From: Eubacterium sp.
GTDB lineage: Bacteria > Bacillota > Clostridia > Lachnospirales > Lachnospiraceae
Assembly (NCBI GenBank): GCA_017477505.1
Contig: JAFUVQ010000043.1
Span: 1 to 34,461, forward strand
Reading direction: 5' to 3'
DNA length: 34,461 nt
Part shown: positions 1 through 7,407 of the stretch, one piece after another
Numbering within the stretch: the first letter of the stretch is position 1
How the letters are laid out: every line of letters starts with the position of its first letter
Notes under the pieces: model-generated
What the model saw: the letters and a program-made list of their open reading frames with translations, nothing else
Database searches by the model: none
Told to the model about the DNA's origin: nothing
Position numbers and translations under genes: made by a program

Positions 1-1959
1 CATAATCTGAGAGAGGTTACAGATGCGGTTGTAAAGATTATTGATAATCGTATAAATGAGGACAGAGATACTGATATCGAAGAAGTTATGGATATAGTTA
101 AAGGTCCTGATTTTCCAACAGGTGCCGAGATTCTCGGAAGACGCGGAATCAATGATGCCTACAGGACCGGACGCGGTAAGATCAAGGTAAGGGCACTTTC
201 CGAAATTGAACCTATGAGCGGCGGCAAGCAGAGAATAGTTGTTACAGAACTCCCTTATATGGTCAATAAGGCTCTGCTCATAACCAAGATTGCTGAACTG
301 GTTAAGAATAAGAGGGTAGACGGCATAACCGATCTTCGTGATGAATCATCAAGAGAAGGAATGAGAATAGTTATTGAGCTTCGTAAAGATGCCAATCCGG
401 GCGTTATCCTCAATAATCTATATAAGCATACACAGCTTCAGGATACATTTGGCGTAAATATGCTGGCTCTTGTTGATAACCAGCCTAAGGTACTGAATCT
501 TCTTGATATGCTGAAATATTATATTAAGCATCAGGAGGATGTTGTTACCAGAAGGACAAAGTATGATCTTAAGAAAGCTGAAGAGAGAGCTCATATCTTA
601 GAAGGTCTCCTTATAGCCATCGACAATATCGATGAGGTAATTAAGATCATAAGAGGAGCTGCAAATGTAGCGGAAGCGAAAGCAACCCTCATAGAGCGTT
701 TCACTCTTACGGATGTTCAGGCTCAGGCTATAGTTGATATGAGACTCCGTGCTCTGACAGGCTTGGAGAGGGAAAAGCTTGAAGCTGAATACAAAGAATT
801 ACAGGTAAGAATCGCAGAGCTTAAGGCAATTCTTGCTGATGAAAAGCTTCTTCTCGGAGTTATCAAGGATGAGATAAGTATCACTGCCGACAAATACGGT
901 GATGACAGAAGAACATCTCTCGGCGAGGACGAGGATGATCTTACAGATGAAGATCTTATCAAGGATGAGAGTACTGTCATTACAATGACTCACCTGGGAT
1001 ATATAAAGAGAATGACTGTTGATAATTTCCGTGCTCAGAACAGAGGCGGCAAGGGTATCAAAGGCATGCAGACCATAGAGGATGACTTCATAGAAGATAT
1101 CCTCATGACCACAACCATGCACAGGATTCTCTTCTTTACAAGCCATGGCCGGGTATTCTGTCTTAAGGGTTATCGTATTCCTGAGGCAAGCCGTACGGCA
1201 AGAGGAGTTGCCATAGTTAATCTGGTTCCTCTTGAAGGTGATGAAAAGATCACGGCAATGGTTGCCATTAAGGAATTCTCACCGAATAAGTATTTCATAA
1301 TGGTTACCAGAAAGGGTGTTATAAAGAAGACACCTGAAACAGCATTTGCAAATATAAGAAAGAATGGTCTTATAGCTATAGGACTTCGTGAAGACGATGA
1401 ACTTATAGAAGTTAAGACTACCGACAATACAAGAACCATCTATATGGTTACCAGGAAGGGTATGTGCCTTGCATTTAAGGATACAGACATCAGAAGCATG
1501 GGCAGAGGTGCCATGGGTGTACGAGGCATGAGACTGAGAGGTGACGATGAGATCGTCGGAATGCAGCTTTCAACTCAGGGTAAGACACTTCTTGTTGTAA
1601 CCGAAAACGGAATGGGTAAGAGAACCGCCAACGATTCATTCAGCATACATAAGAGAGGCGGTTTAGGAATCAAATGTTATAAGATTACCGATAAAACCGG
1701 AGATATCATCGGTGTTAAGGCCGTAAATGATGATCACGAGATAATGCTTATAACCAACCAGGGTATAATCATAAGACTCAGGTGCGATGAGATTTCTGTT
1801 ATGGGAAGAGCCGCATCCGGAGTAAGGCTGATGAAACTGGATAAAGACAGTGACATCAAGGTTGCCGGAATAGCTAAGGTAAGAGATCTTCTTCCTGAGG
1901 AGCTGGAAGCTCTTCGAAGAGAGGCGGAATCAGTAACGGACGAGAATAAGGAAGACTAA
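1..1959 (+). CDS. gyrA: DNA gyrase subunit A, C-terminal part (5' end outside window)
   Basis: Type IIA topoisomerase subunit that, with GyrB, introduces negative supercoils into DNA in the cytoplasm. The reading frame is open from base 1 (HNLREVTDAVVKIIDN), upstream of the first internal ATG at 88, so about 180 N-terminal residues including the catalytic tyrosine are outside the window. Visible are the GPDFPTG and AYRTGRGK segments of the breakage-reunion domain, the coiled-coil region, and a C-terminal beta-pinwheel with repeated blades (RTARGVAIVNL, RSMGRGAMGVRGM, GKRTANDSFSIHKRGGLGIK, MGRAASGVRLM). A GyrA box of form QNRGGKG follows DNFRA, which separates gyrase from topoisomerase IV ParC. 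The acidic tail ends at TAA 1957-1959. The next gene starts 29 bases later behind AAGGAAAGGG, so the two are probably cotranscribed. Confidence 0.97.
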   Translation, partial: HNLREVTDAVVKIIDNRINEDRDTDIEEVMDIVKGPDFPTGAEILGRRGINDAYRTGRGKIKVRALSEIEPMSGGKQRIVVTELPYMVNKALLITKIAELVKNKRVDGITDLRDESSREGMRIVIELRKDANPGVILNNLYKHTQLQDTFGVNMLALVDNQPKVLNLLDMLKYYIKHQEDVVTRRTKYDLKKAEERAHILEGLLIAIDNIDEVIKIIRGAANVAEAKATLIERFTLTDVQAQAIVDMRLRALTGLEREKLEAEYKELQVRIAELKAILADEKLLLGVIKDEISITADKYGDDRRTSLGEDEDDLTDEDLIKDESTVITMTHLGYIKRMTVDNFRAQNRGGKGIKGMQTIEDDFIEDILMTTTMHRILFFTSHGRVFCLKGYRIPEASRTARGVAIVNLVPLEGDEKITAMVAIKEFSPNKYFIMVTRKGVIKKTPETAFANIRKNGLIAIGLREDDELIEVKTTDNTRTIYMVTRKGMCLAFKDTDIRSMGRGAMGVRGMRLRGDDEIVGMQLSTQGKTLLVVTENGMGKRTANDSFSIHKRGGLGIKCYKITDKTGDIIGVKAVNDDHEIMLITNQGIIIRLRCDEISVMGRAASGVRLMKLDKDSDIKVAGIAKVRDLLPEELEALRREAESVTDENKED

Positions 1960-1988
1960 CATAGAACTACAAGGAAAGGGATGGACAA

Positions 1989-2180
1989 ATGAAGGAATTC
2001 TTCAATACAATGGAATCCTGGTCAAATACGGCGACTATCGAAGCAGAATTGCAGAGCATCGCTGAATTTCTTGCGGTTCTGATAGTAATAGCAGCGGTAT
2101 TCTATATCTGGATAAAGCTCCGGAATTATCTGGTGCACAGGAAAGATAAAGATCGTAAAAACAGGGATTTCCTGGATTAG
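1989..2180 (+). CDS. small single-pass membrane protein, unknown function
   Basis: A 63-residue protein with one hydrophobic helix at about residues 27-46 (ending VIAAVFYIWIKL), followed by a very basic tail (RNYLVHRKDKDRKNR). That suggests a membrane peptide with its C-terminus inside. The ATG at 1989 follows AAGGAAAGGG at a normal distance; the nearer ATG at 1981 is closed after three codons. It sits between gyrA and a strong terminator at 2203-2243, so it probably ends the gyrA transcript. I do not recognise a family. Confidence 0.7.
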   Translation: MKEFFNTMESWSNTATIEAELQSIAEFLAVLIVIAAVFYIWIKLRNYLVHRKDKDRKNRDFLD

Positions 2181-2202
2181 TTTAATCATCGTTGTGTTGC
2201 TT

Positions 2203-2250
2203 GAAAAATGAGAATGTTCCGTAAAACGGACTTCTCATTTTTCATATAAT
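2203..2250 (+). terminator. terminator after gyrA and the small membrane gene
   Basis: Perfect 12-bp arms GAAAAATGAGAA (2203-2214) and TTCTCATTTTTC (2232-2243) enclose an inner TCCG/CGGA stem (2218-2221 with 2227-2230). The A-rich 5' arm and T-rich 3' arm would let it act in both directions. Confidence 0.75.
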
Positions 2251-2293
2251 ATATATAACATGAGCATCCTCTATAGTAACAAGTTACTTTCTT

Positions 2294-2407
2294 ATGGAAT
2301 CGCCGGGTATAGGGACTCTGTTGTTGCTTTTGATAATTGTGGGATATATTGGTGGATCAATAGCCGCATCCGTGCTGATATTTAAAAAGAAAGAGCTGGA
2401 TTTTTAA
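2294..2407 (+). CDS. possible 37-aa membrane peptide
   Basis: An ATG at 2294 opens a 37-codon frame ending in TAA 2405-2407. The product is MESPGIGTLLLLLIIVGYIG followed by GSIAASVLIFKKKELDF: one strongly hydrophobic helix with glycines, then a basic juxtamembrane stretch, the usual plan of tiny bacterial membrane peptides. No clear ribosome site precedes the ATG. A perfect inverted repeat AGTAACAAGTTACT (2275-2288) lies just upstream and could be an operator or chance. It fills most of the gap between the gyrA terminator and the fumarase alpha gene. It is too hydrophobic and too well capped to dismiss, but it may be spurious. Confidence 0.35.
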   Translation: MESPGIGTLLLLLIIVGYIGGSIAASVLIFKKKELDF

Positions 2408-2448
2408 TTAAACGGACCTCATAAACCTTTGAGTAAAAAGGACGAAAT

Positions 2449-3288
2449 ATGAAAGAGATTAAGTATAGCGATATAGTTGATTCTGTCAGCAGCATATGTA
2501 TTGACGCAAATCTGTATCTGTCAAAAGATATGGAATGTAAGATTGAAGCAGCTGAGGAATCAGAAAAGAGCAATCTCGGCAGAATGGTGTTGGGACAGCT
2601 GAGACAGAATCTGGAGATAGCAGGTGAGGATAAGATTCCGATATGCCAGGATACAGGTATGGCTGTGTTCTTTGTAGAACTGGGACAGGAGGTTCATATT
2701 GAAGGAAGCCTGACCGGGGCCATAAATGATGGTGTGAGAAAGGGTTATACCGAAGGTTTTCTTAGAAAGTCGGTTGTTGGTGATCCGCTTCTCAGGGTTA
2801 ATACAAAGGATAATACACCTGCCATAATTCATTATGATATAGTACCGGGGGATAACCTTAAGATAACAGTTGCCCCTAAGGGTTTTGGTAGTGAAAATAT
2901 GAGCCGGCTTGTTATGCTTAAGCCGGCCGATGGAGTTGATGGGGTTAAGAAGGTTGTTCTCGATACTGTTGCAGCGGCAGGACCTAATGCATGCCCTCCA
3001 TTTGTAGTAGGAGTCGGAATAGGCGGCGATTTTGAGCTTGTGGCAAAACTTGCGAAAAAAGCCCTTACCAGAAATACAGAAGAAAGATCCCAGCTTCCTC
3101 ATATCAGAGAACTGGAGGATGAACTGCTGGGAAGTATCAATGCACTCGGTATCGGACCTGCAGGACTTGGTGGCAGCAATACCGCACTTGCGGTAAATAT
3201 CGAAACTTATCCGACACATATCGCCGGGCTTCCGGTGGCCGTAAATATGTGCTGCCATGTGAACAGACATAAAACAGTTGTACTATAA
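2449..3288 (+). CDS. class I fumarate hydratase (Fe-S hydro-lyase), alpha subunit
   Basis: Alpha subunit of a two-subunit [4Fe-4S] hydro-lyase of the fumarase / L-tartrate dehydratase (FumA-N/TtdA) family, which interconverts fumarate and L-malate in the cytoplasm. At 279 residues it has the usual alpha-subunit length. Family marks are IPICQDTGMAVFFVELGQ (Cys66), KGFGSENMSRLVML, a Cys182 in GPNACPPFVVGVGIGG, and Cys268-Cys269 near the C-terminus (VNMCCHVNRHK); three such cysteines hold the cluster in this family. ATG 2449 follows AAAAAGGACGAA. The beta subunit is not adjacent: an SLH exoprotein gene lies between them and the beta gene starts at 4465. Fumarase is more likely than tartrate dehydratase, but sequence alone cannot settle the substrate. 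Confidence 0.9.
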   Translation: MKEIKYSDIVDSVSSICIDANLYLSKDMECKIEAAEESEKSNLGRMVLGQLRQNLEIAGEDKIPICQDTGMAVFFVELGQEVHIEGSLTGAINDGVRKGYTEGFLRKSVVGDPLLRVNTKDNTPAIIHYDIVPGDNLKITVAPKGFGSENMSRLVMLKPADGVDGVKKVVLDTVAAAGPNACPPFVVGVGIGGDFELVAKLAKKALTRNTEERSQLPHIRELEDELLGSINALGIGPAGLGGSNTALAVNIETYPTHIAGLPVAVNMCCHVNRHKTVVL

Positions 3289-3332
3289 CATTGGAGAAGC
3301 GCACTCGTGCGAGGGAGGGGAGGAGAAGAAAT

Positions 3333-4424
3333 ATGAGAAAGATAAAGCACATATTGGCACTCATTCTCACAATTTGCTTTGTATTGGGAATGATTCCGGG
3401 CAGGGCATTTGCAGCGGCCGGGATTGATGATCTGGGCGACCATGATACTATTTTTTCTGCAAAAGTTGTAGCGAGAATACCCAGATTTATGGAGAAATCT
3501 GAGAAATATAAATTTGAAGAACTGACTTCTTTGAACCCGCATGAATATTATGTGGCTAAATTCAATTGGTATAAGGCCGAAACAGCTGATGAAGTTTATC
3601 TATTCTACGAAGGTAAATATGATCTTGAGATAGAGCTGGAAGCTGCACCGGGATATGAATTCGTACCAGGAGCGAAATTTTATATAAACGGCCAGGAAGC
3701 GTATGTCAATTTCAATACCGGACCATATGCCCAGATAGTTTTATACGGAATTGAAATAAAAGATGTATGGCCGTTCGAGGATGTTTCAAAGGAATATCCG
3801 GGAGCTGATGAAATCAGATATATGTATACCAACGGGATAATCGGTGGTTTTAGTGAGGATCCCGAGACCGGACTGATTAAATATAAACCCGATAAACCGG
3901 TAACTCGTACTCAGTTTGCGATAATGCTGTATAAGACTGCTGTATATCAGGGAGTTCTGGATAGTGAAGATCAGTTTTACTGGAGAAACTATACCGGGCA
4001 GCTATTCAGTGATGTTCCGGTGAAATACACAGAAGAATATGCTGCTATAGCCTGGGCTGCAAAGAATAAAGTGATTTCCGGATATGAAGGCGGTACTTTT
4101 AAGCCTACTAAAAATATTACAAGAGAGCAGATAAATATACTGCTGCAGAGATATGCATATACGTTTAATGCAGGAATGTGTGAACCGACTAAAGAGGAAT
4201 TCATACCTTCATCCGGTGCAGTTGCAGCTTTTAAGTATAAATATACTGATTCCGAAGCCGTTCAGAATCTCAACGCCATGATGTGGTCAAATGCATATGA
4301 GATAATGAGCGGCAAGGTTAAGAAGGACGGAACTCAGTATATTGACCCAAAAGGAAATGCAACCCGTGCCCAGAGTGCGATGTTTCTTGCAAGATACCTG
4401 TATTACCTTGAGCCTAAGGGCTAA
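3333..4424 (+). CDS. secreted S-layer homology (SLH) domain protein lying between fumarase subunit genes
   Basis: A 363-residue exported protein. The start is ATG 3333, behind the purine-rich GAGGGGAGGAGAAG, not the in-frame TTG at 3291 that would put a charged tail before the signal peptide. Residues 1-28 are a Sec signal peptide (MRKIKHILALIL, then GRAFAA). Residues about 30-140 form an unrecognised beta-rich domain. Three SLH modules follow at about 145-205 (WPFEDVSKEYPGADEIRYMY, then TRTQFAIMLYK), 223-285 (FSDVPVKYTEEYAAIAWAAK, then TREQINILLQRYA) and 300-360 (ATRAQSAMFLARYL). SLH modules normally dock proteins to secondary cell-wall polymers, so this is probably an envelope protein. It begins 44 bases after the alpha-subunit gene and ends 40 bases before the beta gene, with no hairpin at either junction. 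Confidence 0.9.
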   Translation: MRKIKHILALILTICFVLGMIPGRAFAAAGIDDLGDHDTIFSAKVVARIPRFMEKSEKYKFEELTSLNPHEYYVAKFNWYKAETADEVYLFYEGKYDLEIELEAAPGYEFVPGAKFYINGQEAYVNFNTGPYAQIVLYGIEIKDVWPFEDVSKEYPGADEIRYMYTNGIIGGFSEDPETGLIKYKPDKPVTRTQFAIMLYKTAVYQGVLDSEDQFYWRNYTGQLFSDVPVKYTEEYAAIAWAAKNKVISGYEGGTFKPTKNITREQINILLQRYAYTFNAGMCEPTKEEFIPSSGAVAAFKYKYTDSEAVQNLNAMMWSNAYEIMSGKVKKDGTQYIDPKGNATRAQSAMFLARYLYYLEPKG

Positions 4425-4464
4425 AAGGCAGTTAAAGGATTAGTGACAGATAAGGATTATAAAA

Positions 4465-5016
4465 ATGGAAAAGCATTTAAACATACCTTGTGACAGGGCG
4501 GAACTTCGCGACCTACGCGCCGGAGATTACGTTTATCTCACAGGAACTATATATACAGCGCGTGACGCTGCCCATAAAAGAATGTATGAAACTCTGGAGA
4601 GAGGCGAGGAACTGCCGATTGATATAGACGGAGCATTTATATACTATCTCGGACCGACTCCGGCGAGAGATGGTATGGTCATAGGTTCGGCAGGACCTAC
4701 AACTTCAAGCCGTATGGATAAATACACCCCGAAGCTTCTCAGTCTGGGACTGGCCGGAATGATAGGCAAGGGAAAGAGAAATGAAGATGTGCAGAAGGCT
4801 GTGACCGGGTACGGGGCGGTTTATATGGCGGCTGTAGGCGGTGCCGGAGCACTTCTTTCCAAATGTATAAAAGAGGCAGAGGTTATCGCATATGACGATC
4901 TTGGTACAGAAGCTATAAGACGTCTCAGAGTAGAGAATCTGCCTGTTATCGTGATACTCGATTCCGTGGGTGGAAATATGTATGAGTCTGCCGTGGAGGA
5001 GTTCCTGAAGAGTTAA
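4465..5016 (+). CDS. class I fumarate hydratase (Fe-S hydro-lyase), beta subunit
   Basis: Beta subunit of the two-subunit fumarase/tartrate dehydratase (TtdB-type, equal to the C-terminal domain of one-chain class I fumarases). The 183 residues are the usual length and carry the family blocks LTGTIYTARDAAHKRM, IYYLGPTPARDGMVIGSAGP, TTSSRMDKYTPKLL, GMIGKG and a late VIVILDSVGGNMYE. ATG 4465 follows ATAAGGATTATAAAA. Its partner is the alpha gene ending at 3288. In relatives the two are usually adjacent or fused; here the intervening SLH gene may be cotranscribed with them. Confidence 0.9.
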   Translation: MEKHLNIPCDRAELRDLRAGDYVYLTGTIYTARDAAHKRMYETLERGEELPIDIDGAFIYYLGPTPARDGMVIGSAGPTTSSRMDKYTPKLLSLGLAGMIGKGKRNEDVQKAVTGYGAVYMAAVGGAGALLSKCIKEAEVIAYDDLGTEAIRRLRVENLPVIVILDSVGGNMYESAVEEFLKS

Positions 5017-5158
5017 TGCTGCAGATGTATTGTGGCAGAAAAAGTGTGCGGTAAAAGCTTTCGGATAGTTTACATAAGGTTGGGCAAGAGGGATTATTAC
5101 GGATTCGACTGATGTGTTTGTCCGATAGAAGGCAGTATAATAGGGGGGATGGAAAGAA

Positions 5159-6862
5159 ATGAATAAAAAAAGACGTATAGCGTGGATAGTGCTTATTATG
5201 GCAGCAATGTTCGTAATAACGTTAGTTAATACCGGAAGCGTGTCAAATGCGGCAGGAATACCGGATATTCATAAGGTTGTTGCATCGAGCAACATTGACA
5301 GCATTCCATTTGGAGGCGGACTCAGATTCCCTTCATTTAACGTAACAGAAGGAAGTCCGGCTGTTTTCAATACTAATTACGGTAATGGAAGCTGGGAAAA
5401 GCTTGAAGAAGGCGAGTGGGTTCGTAAGCCTTATCTGGAGCCTATGAATCTAAATACCAGTGAGAATCTTTTCACACCGGGAATCTGGCGATACGCCGTT
5501 CAGGTTCGTATAGATCATGATCACTATTATCTTGCTGAAGATGTACAGGTTATAGTAAATGGTGAGGAATGGGAAAAAGAAGAAGGCACATACATGCACG
5601 GAGAAGGATATTCCTGTGTATATCTTCATTCTAAAACTTACTATGTAACTGAAGAAGATATTAATCATTACTTTACTATCAATCTTGATCCGGGTGCAGG
5701 AAGCGGCACTATGGAGCCGCTTAAGGTCATAAAGGGTCAGACAATGACCCTGCCGTTGGAATGTACCTTTACTCCACCGGAGGAAGGCTACTATTTTGCG
5801 GGATGGCGCGTAGGTTCTGAAGTATATGATCCTGAAGACTATTATTATCTTGTTCCTGAAGGGGACAGCACAATCTATGCAACATGGGCAAATGATGAGC
5901 ATAGGCTTGATATAGAGCTTACGCTTCCGAGTCAGGGCGAGGAATATGATTATTGTACTTACGTGACACCATATACATTTAACAGTTATGCGTATGAAAT
6001 AAAAGACATTAATTGGTACGGCAGATACGGAATAGTTGATTTTAACAAGTTTAAGCTTGGAATGACTTATCTCGTTTCAATCGAAATAGTCAGAAAGGAT
6101 GAAACCACGCCACCGACTGACATTCCTATATATATCAATGGTAAAAGGGCAGCGGTAATGCCGGTTAATGTTAAAACTATAGCAGCAAGTACGTATTTTA
6201 TGCTCGGCTGGCCATTTGCAGATATTGATGAAGAGGCTCCGGGTGCAGAATATGTAAGAGAGGCTTATGAAGATGGAATCATAAGCGGCTACAGCGAGGA
6301 TCCTGAGACAGGGCTCGTTACATTTAAACCAAATAAAAATGTAACGCGTGCACAATTCGCCATCATGCTCTTTAAGCTGGCTGCTGCAGAAGGTAATATT
6401 GACGTTGAAGAATACTTTGATGAGTTCAGCGATGAGAAGTTCAATAAATTCACTGACGTTTCAAGTGATGATATAAATGCATTTGTAGCCATCAACTGGG
6501 CAAGTGAATGCGGAATCATAAGTGGTTTTGGCAACAATAAATTCAAGCCGAATAATTACATTACAAGAGCCCAGATAAGCAGTATGCTGATGAAATATGC
6601 TTATCTGTATGATGATAATTACATGACGACTGATCAGGAGTTTAACGATCAGATTGAAGATATTCTCAGATCCGATTATGCAGATTACGATACTGTACAG
6701 GAGGCATTCAGATATCCTGTATACTGGATGCTGAAATGGGGGCTCATGTCCGGAAAAGTGAAGAATGGTAAAACAATCATAGATCCAAACGGATATGCAA
6801 CAAGAATGCAGTGTGCTATATTTCTTGAAAGATATAAGATGAATACCGAAGCAGTAGGTTAA
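5159..6862 (+). CDS. secreted SLH protein with a Listeria-Bacteroides (InlB B-like) repeat
   Basis: A 567-residue exported protein. Residues 1-32 are a signal peptide (MNKKRRIAWIVLIMAAMFVI, then SVSNAAG). A beta-rich N-terminal region precedes an InlB B / Listeria-Bacteroides type repeat at about residues 171-246 (INLDPGAGSGTMEPLKVIKG, then YYFAGWRVGSEVY and STIYATWAND). Three SLH modules end the protein at about 349-410 (WPFADIDEEAPGAEYVREAY, then TRAQFAIMLFK), 429-490 (TRAQISSMLMKYA) and 505-567 (ATRMQCAIFLERYK). Its first SLH module shares the phrase SEDPETGL with the 3333-4424 protein, so the two are paralogues at their C-termini. ATG 5159 follows GGGGGGATGGAAAG. A perfect terminator hairpin lies 8 bases past the stop. 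Probable role: wall-anchored surface protein, ligand unknown. Confidence 0.9.
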   Translation: MNKKRRIAWIVLIMAAMFVITLVNTGSVSNAAGIPDIHKVVASSNIDSIPFGGGLRFPSFNVTEGSPAVFNTNYGNGSWEKLEEGEWVRKPYLEPMNLNTSENLFTPGIWRYAVQVRIDHDHYYLAEDVQVIVNGEEWEKEEGTYMHGEGYSCVYLHSKTYYVTEEDINHYFTINLDPGAGSGTMEPLKVIKGQTMTLPLECTFTPPEEGYYFAGWRVGSEVYDPEDYYYLVPEGDSTIYATWANDEHRLDIELTLPSQGEEYDYCTYVTPYTFNSYAYEIKDINWYGRYGIVDFNKFKLGMTYLVSIEIVRKDETTPPTDIPIYINGKRAAVMPVNVKTIAASTYFMLGWPFADIDEEAPGAEYVREAYEDGIISGYSEDPETGLVTFKPNKNVTRAQFAIMLFKLAAAEGNIDVEEYFDEFSDEKFNKFTDVSSDDINAFVAINWASECGIISGFGNNKFKPNNYITRAQISSMLMKYAYLYDDNYMTTDQEFNDQIEDILRSDYADYDTVQEAFRYPVYWMLKWGLMSGKVKNGKTIIDPNGYATRMQCAIFLERYKMNTEAVG

Positions 6863-6869
6863 AATGAAC

Positions 6870-6900
6870 GGAGCCCTGGTTTTCCAGGGCTCCTGTCCTT
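6870..6900 (+). terminator. terminator after the second SLH gene
   Basis: Perfect 10-bp stem GGAGCCCTGG / CCAGGGCTCC (6870-6879 and 6884-6893) with a TTTT loop, immediately after the stop codon. The following TGTCCTT is only partly T-rich. Confidence 0.7.
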
Positions 6901-6937
6901 CGCCGGGAAGGCGAGGGAACAGCTCTATTTTGTCAAG

Positions 6938-6977
6938 GCTTCCTCTATTAAAGTGAATTTTCGCTTCCTCTATTAAA
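6938..6977 (+). repeat. 15-bp direct repeat, 25-bp spacing
   Basis: GCTTCCTCTATTAAA occurs exactly at 6938-6952 and again at 6963-6977, just upstream of the promoter at 6992-7020. Two identical sites about two and a half helical turns apart could bind an activator; they could also be a chance local duplication. Confidence 0.5.
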
Positions 6978-6991
6978 TTTTGCAATAGATG

Positions 6992-7020
6992 TTGTATAAT
7001 TTGCAAAATGAATGTATAAT
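6992..7020 (+). promoter_or_regulatory. predicted promoter of the leader / giant SLH gene
   Basis: A -35 box TTGTAT (6992-6997), 17-base spacer and a perfect -10 box TATAAT (7015-7020). A second TATAAT at 6995-7000 overlaps the -35. Transcription would start near 7027, ahead of the leader ORF at 7099. Confidence 0.6.
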
Positions 7021-7098
7021 TATATGCAGTTTATACAATAAATGGAGTAGAAAATGAAGACGTGATCTAAGTGAAAAAGTTTCAAATGGAGGATTTAC

Positions 7099-7176
7099 AT
7101 GCCTATGAGTAAGAGCGTAAAATCCGTACATACACACATACATACTACGCAGAGGTCTCTCTGCGTCTTTCGGTGA
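7099..7176 (+). CDS. putative 25-aa leader peptide upstream of the giant SLH gene
   Basis: ATG 7099 follows AATGGAGG at ideal distance and opens a 25-codon frame ending TGA 7174-7176. The product is MPMSKSVKSVHTHIHTTQRS then LCVFR, with no membrane segment. The codons for TQRSLCV coincide with a perfect hairpin ACGCAGAG-GTCT-CTCTGCGT (7147-7166). The stop lies 11 bases before a long terminator stem (7188-7240), so a ribosome paused at the stop would reach the base of that stem. Promoter, small ORF with a strong ribosome site, then terminator, is the layout of a translation-coupled attenuator. The controlled gene would be the SLH giant at 7408. The inducing signal is unknown. The stretch could instead work as structured RNA. 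Confidence 0.5.
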   Translation: MPMSKSVKSVHTHIHTTQRSLCVFR

Positions 7177-7187
7177 GCAGATAATAT

Positions 7188-7246
7188 ACACCCAGTAAAA
7201 ACTATGATATCCCGGTGATATCGCAGTTTTTATTGGGTGTTTTTTG
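7188..7246 (+). terminator. long-stem terminator / attenuator in the giant gene's leader
   Basis: Arms ACACCCA (7188-7194) and TGGGTGT (7234-7240), an inner TAAAAACT/AGTTTTTA stem and GATATC/GATATC at the apex form a stem of over 20 pairs with small bulges, followed by TTTTTG. It sits between the promoter at 6992-7020 and the giant gene, 160 bases before its start, and no gene but the leader ORF precedes it. That makes it an attenuator candidate rather than an end-of-operon terminator. Confidence 0.75.
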
Positions 7247-7370
7247 TTCATTGAAAGAGCAGGGGTACGGTATGCGTCGAAATAAAAAAGGATAACTGTT
7301 TGCAAAGGGGAAAATAAACGGAAAAAAGATGGAAACAGGTATCCGGAAAAAGAAAGGAGGAAAGTTTGAG

Positions 7371-7403
7371 ATGCATTTCGTTAGATTTAGAATGAGGAGG
7401 TAA
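7371..7403 (+). CDS. possible 10-codon mini-ORF coupled to the giant SLH gene
   Basis: ATG 7371 follows a consensus AAAGGAGG (7353-7360) and encodes MHFVRFRMRR, ending TAA 7401-7403. Its last codons (AGG AGG) are themselves the ribosome site of the giant gene, whose ATG is at 7408. Translation of the mini-ORF would bring ribosomes onto that start or block it. A longer in-frame version could start at ATG 7329 (24 aa) but lacks a good ribosome site. Short upstream frames with strong sites are sometimes fortuitous. Confidence 0.35.
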   Translation: MHFVRFRMRR

Positions 7404-7407
7404 ACGG

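Noticed and set aside
2275-2288. Perfect short palindrome AGTAACAAGTTACT as an operator
   Set aside because: Single copy, 14 bases, AT-rich, with no promoter boxes around it; chance cannot be excluded, so it is only mentioned with the 37-aa ORF.
3291-3332. TTG at 3291 as start of the first SLH protein
   Set aside because: It would add a basic tail before the signal peptide; ATG 3333 has the purine-rich ribosome site and a clean signal peptide.
5136-5141. TATAAT before the second SLH gene as a promoter
   Set aside because: No acceptable -35 at 16-18 bases, and the transcript would start at about 5148, inside the ribosome site.
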